DNA of 64,000 bases from positions 1 through 64,000 of the forward strand of contig JAJTGD010000014.1 of NCBI GenBank assembly GCA_021299035.1. The letters run 5' to 3'. The DNA comes from Oxalobacteraceae bacterium. Lineage in GTDB: Bacteria > Pseudomonadota > Gammaproteobacteria > Burkholderiales > Burkholderiaceae_D. Made by a program: the position numbers and the translations under genes. How positions within the stretch are numbered: the stretch's first letter is position 1; each line of letters begins with the position of its first letter. Shown in pieces: positions 61,676 to 64,000 of this stretch. The notes under the pieces are model-generated. The model saw only the letters and a list, made by a program, of their open reading frames with translations. It searched no databases and had not been told where the DNA came from.

Positions 61676-61751
61676 GCCGGCTTAGCTCATCTGGTAGAGC
61701 ACTTGATTTGTAATCATGGGGTGGCGGGTTCGAGTCCTGCAGTCGGCACCA
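61676..61751 (+). tRNA. tRNA-Thr (anticodon TGT)
   Basis: A 76-base cloverleaf: acceptor GCCGGCT/AGTCGGC (one G-U pair), D arm GCTC...GAGC, anticodon loop TTTGTAA giving TGT, and T arm GCGGG-TTCGAGT-CCTGC. The CCA end is encoded. The anticodon stem CTTGA/TCATG has one U-U mismatch at its second pair. It reads ACA (and by wobble other ACN) codons. A strong terminator follows 21 bp later. Confidence 0.95.
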
Positions 61752-61771
61752 AGTTTTCGTAAAGACTTCGT

Positions 61772-61799
61772 AAAAACGCCCGGTCACCCGGGCGTTTTT
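61772..61799. terminator. strong bidirectional terminator after tRNA-Thr
   Basis: AAAAACGCCCGG (61772-61783) pairs perfectly with CCGGGCGTTTTT (61788-61799) around a 4-base loop. It can end both the tRNA transcript and the convergent cstA-ybdD transcript, whose last stop codon is 4 bp away. Confidence 0.9.
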
Positions 61800-61803
61800 A
61801 TTT

Positions 61804-62004
61804 TCAGCAGCAACGCGCAATCTTGCCATTGCCACCATAGCGCGCCTCTTGTCGCTCCCGGAAAAATTCCTCGTAGCTCATCGCGGTCTGGTCTGGGTGA
61901 TTGGCCTGCATATGATTCAAGTAGTTGTCGTAGTCCGGCAGCCCGACCATCAGCCTTGCCGTCTGGCCGAGGTAGGCGCCAAATTTCCCCAGTTCGCTGA
62001 ACAT
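61804..62004 (-). CDS. ybdD: YbdD/YjiX-family small protein
   Basis: This 66-residue protein belongs to the YbdD/YjiX (DUF466) family, which is nearly always encoded directly after cstA-type transporters and is thought to act with them. Family residues are [42 protein letters not shown] and a Cys-Cys C-terminus. It starts 17 bp after the cstA stop. The biochemical role is not established. Confidence 0.9.
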   Translation of the reverse strand: MFSELGKFGAYLGQTARLMVGLPDYDNYLNHMQANHPDQTAMSYEEFFRERQEARYGGNGKIARCC

Positions 62005-62021
62005 ATGCTCGGCCCTTCAGA

Positions 62022-64000
62022 TCAAGCGGATACGGTGTTGATCGGCACTGCAGCTGCCTCAACGGTGGTGGGCTCACGCTCCCTGAGTGCTTGCAGGCAG
62101 GAGCGGATACCAAACGCCAGGATAGACAACACCACCGCGATAAAGATCGCTGCCAGCGTTGCATCGATATAGTCGTTCAGAATGATTTGCTGCATTTGCT
62201 CTGGCGATTTGGCGGGAGCTAACACCTCGCCATTCGATGCAGCGGTTTGAAACTTGGCAGCATGCGCCAGGAAGCCGATCTTCGGGTTCTCATGGAAGAT
62301 TTTCTGATAGCCCGCTGTCATGGTGCAGATCAGCAGCCAGGCGGTCGGCACAACCGTGACCCAAGCAAATTTTTCGCGCTTCATCTTGAACAGCACGACT
62401 GTGGCGAGAATCAGCGCAACCGTGGCCAGCATTTGGTTCGAGATGCCGAACAATGGCCACAGGGTGTTGATACCACCCAGCGGATCCACCACGCCTTGAT
62501 ACAAGAAATAGCCCCAGGCACTAACACACAGCAGCGTGGCGAGGATGTTCGACGCCAGATCGGGCACTGCACGGAAAGGGGGTACCAGAGTGCGCAGCAA
62601 GTCTTGCAGCATGAAGCGGCCGACGCGCGTGCCTGCGTCCACAGCGGTCAGGATGAATAGGGCTTCGAACAAGATCGCGAAGTGATACCAGAAGGCCATC
62701 ATCGCTTTACCGCCGACCATCTCCGAGAAAATATAGGCCATACCAACCGCCAGCGTCGGCGCACCACCGGTACGCGAGATGATGGTGGCCTCACCAACGT
62801 CCTGCGCCGTCTGCCGCAGCATCTCGGGTGTGACCACGAGGCCCCATTGGCTAATGGCAGCAGCGGCCGTTTCCGGCGTTGTGCCGAGAACCGCAGCCGG
62901 GCTATTCATCGCAAAGTAAACACCCGGCTCGATCACCGACGCGGCGACCAGCGCCATGATGGCAACGAATGATTCCATCAGCATGCCGCCGTAGCCGATG
63001 TAGGGCATGTGGCGCTCGTTCTCGAGCAGCTTGGGCGTGGTGCCTGATGAAATCAGCGAGTGAAACCCTGATACTGCGCCGCAGGCGATAGTGATGAACA
63101 AGAATGGGAACAGGGTGCCCGACCATACCGGCCCAGTGCCATCGATGAACTTGGTCATTGCGGGCATCTTCAGATCGGGTGCGACCACCAGAATGCCGAT
63201 TGCTAGCGCAACAATCGCGCCGATCTTCAGGAAGGTTGAGAGATAGTCGCGTGGGGCCAGCAGCAGCCAAACCGGCAGTACCGATGCCACGATGCCGTAG
63301 ACCAACAGCATACCGGTCAGCTGCTTACCGTTGAAGGTGAAAGCAGGACCCCAGAAAGGATCAGCAGCAATGTGGCCACCGTACACAATCGATGCCATCA
63401 GCAACACGAAGCCGATGATGGACACTTCACCGACTTTTCCTGGCCGTATATAGCGGCTGTAGATACCCATGAAAAACGCGATCGGGATGGTCGCCGCAAC
63501 AGTGAACGTACCCCATGGACTTTCAGCCAGTGCCTTCACCACGATCAGCGCTAGAACTGCCAGCAAGATTGTCATGATCATGAAGGTGCCGAACAGAGCG
63601 ATCACACCCGGAACGATGCCAAGTTCACTCTTCACCAGATCGCCCAGCGAGCGGCCATCGCGACGGGTAGAGACAAAGAGGATCATGAAATCTTGCACCG
63701 CACCCGCCAGGATCACGCCTACCAGCAGCCACAGCATGCCGGGCAGGTAGCCCATTTGTGCGGCCAGCACCGGCCCGACCAAGGGGCCCGCACCTGCGAT
63801 CGCCGCAAAGTGATGACCGAACAGCACGTGCTTATTGGTGGGGACGAAATCGAGACCATCATTCAGCCGGATGGCAGGGGTCGCGCGATTTGCATCGAGC
63901 TGCATGACGCGGTTTGCGATGAATTGCGCGTAAAAGCGAAAGCCGATCATGTAGACCGCGATCGCCGCCACCACGATCCACAGGGCGTTGATCGTTTCTC
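62022..64000 (-). CDS. cstA: carbon starvation protein CstA (pyruvate/peptide transporter family), 5'-truncated by the window edge
   Basis: CstA-family membrane proteins take up pyruvate or peptides during carbon limitation. About 659 residues are visible, with roughly 16-18 helices and the conserved segments NDGLDFVPTNKHVLFGHHFAAI, AGPLVGPVLAAQMGYLPG, SSGTTPKLLEN and YGGMLMESFVAIMALV. The frame remains open to the last base of the window, where residues resembling ETINALWIVVAAIAVYM continue the family N-terminus, so the start lies outside. ybdD follows downstream. The substrate is not decided by sequence. Confidence 0.93.
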   Translation of the reverse strand, partial: ETINALWIVVAAIAVYMIGFRFYAQFIANRVMQLDANRATPAIRLNDGLDFVPTNKHVLFGHHFAAIAGAGPLVGPVLAAQMGYLPGMLWLLVGVILAGAVQDFMILFVSTRRDGRSLGDLVKSELGIVPGVIALFGTFMIMTILLAVLALIVVKALAESPWGTFTVAATIPIAFFMGIYSRYIRPGKVGEVSIIGFVLLMASIVYGGHIAADPFWGPAFTFNGKQLTGMLLVYGIVASVLPVWLLLAPRDYLSTFLKIGAIVALAIGILVVAPDLKMPAMTKFIDGTGPVWSGTLFPFLFITIACGAVSGFHSLISSGTTPKLLENERHMPYIGYGGMLMESFVAIMALVAASVIEPGVYFAMNSPAAVLGTTPETAAAAISQWGLVVTPEMLRQTAQDVGEATIISRTGGAPTLAVGMAYIFSEMVGGKAMMAFWYHFAILFEALFILTAVDAGTRVGRFMLQDLLRTLVPPFRAVPDLASNILATLLCVSAWGYFLYQGVVDPLGGINTLWPLFGISNQMLATVALILATVVLFKMKREKFAWVTVVPTAWLLICTMTAGYQKIFHENPKIGFLAHAAKFQTAASNGEVLAPAKSPEQMQQIILNDYIDATLAAIFIAVVLSILAFGIRSCLQALREREPTTVEAAAVPINTVSA

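Overview
The window is a housekeeping stretch of a betaproteobacterial chromosome (Burkholderiales/Nitrosomonadales type). The call rests on gene order and protein family, not on any rRNA. The diagnostic blocks are ResB/CcsA; mrcA divergent from pilMNOPQ-aroKB-dgt; kdsD-kdsC-lptCAB-rpoN-hpf; uvrA divergent from an MFS gene and ssb; gltBD followed by mlaFEDACB; ibaG-murA-hisGDCBHAFIE-hinT-tatABC; a degS-like protease, a NIF3 protein, petABC and sspAB. I see no rRNA, CRISPR array, prophage or defence cluster. Both ends cut a gene: resB on the left and cstA on the right.

Layout. 1-4.4 kb: system II cytochrome c maturation (resB, ccsA) and the periplasmic methionine sulfoxide reductase pair msrPQ. 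4.4-8.7 kb: lysA with a tiny lipoprotein gene (lptM), cyaY and mrcA. 8.9-16.6 kb: the type IV pilus assembly operon followed by shikimate genes and dgt. 16.6-22.2 kb (minus strand): Kdo synthesis, LPS transport, sigma-54 and hibernation factor. 22.2-29.9 kb: a CPA2 antiporter, an AEC transporter, uvrA, an MFS transporter and ssb. 29.9-30.7 kb: a REP-associated transposase homologue with palindromes behind it. 30.8-36.9 kb: glutamate synthase. 36.9-38.3 kb: a capA-like gene and a small secreted protein. 38.4-42.0 kb: the Mla phospholipid transport operon. 42.1-43.8 kb: an ABC-2 exporter. 43.8-52.6 kb: ibaG, murA, the histidine operon and hinT. 52.7-54.2 kb: the Tat translocase. 54.4-57.3 kb: protease, NIF3 and an orphan response regulator. 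57.6-61.7 kb: cytochrome bc1, sspAB and tRNA-Thr. 61.8-64 kb: a ybdD-like gene and cstA.

The most unusual observations are lesions in otherwise well-conserved genes. gltB is frameshifted by an apparent loss of about 70 bp just after its N-terminal cysteine region. mlaF lacks the whole Walker A segment in frame. mlaD lacks its start and membrane anchor. All three lie within about 9.2 kb. They are either real microdeletions or assembly gap-closing errors, and sequence alone cannot decide.

Other items worth a look are the RAYT-like transposase with both catalytic motifs altered, its adjacent nested palindromes, a 107-bp MITE-like inverted repeat splitting hisH from hisA, a Fur-like 7-1-7 palindrome upstream of petABC, a hairpin plus six-residue mini-ORF in front of the CPA2 antiporter, and a heptanucleotide tandem repeat starting in the tatC stop codon. 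I did not find a convincing undescribed multi-gene system.
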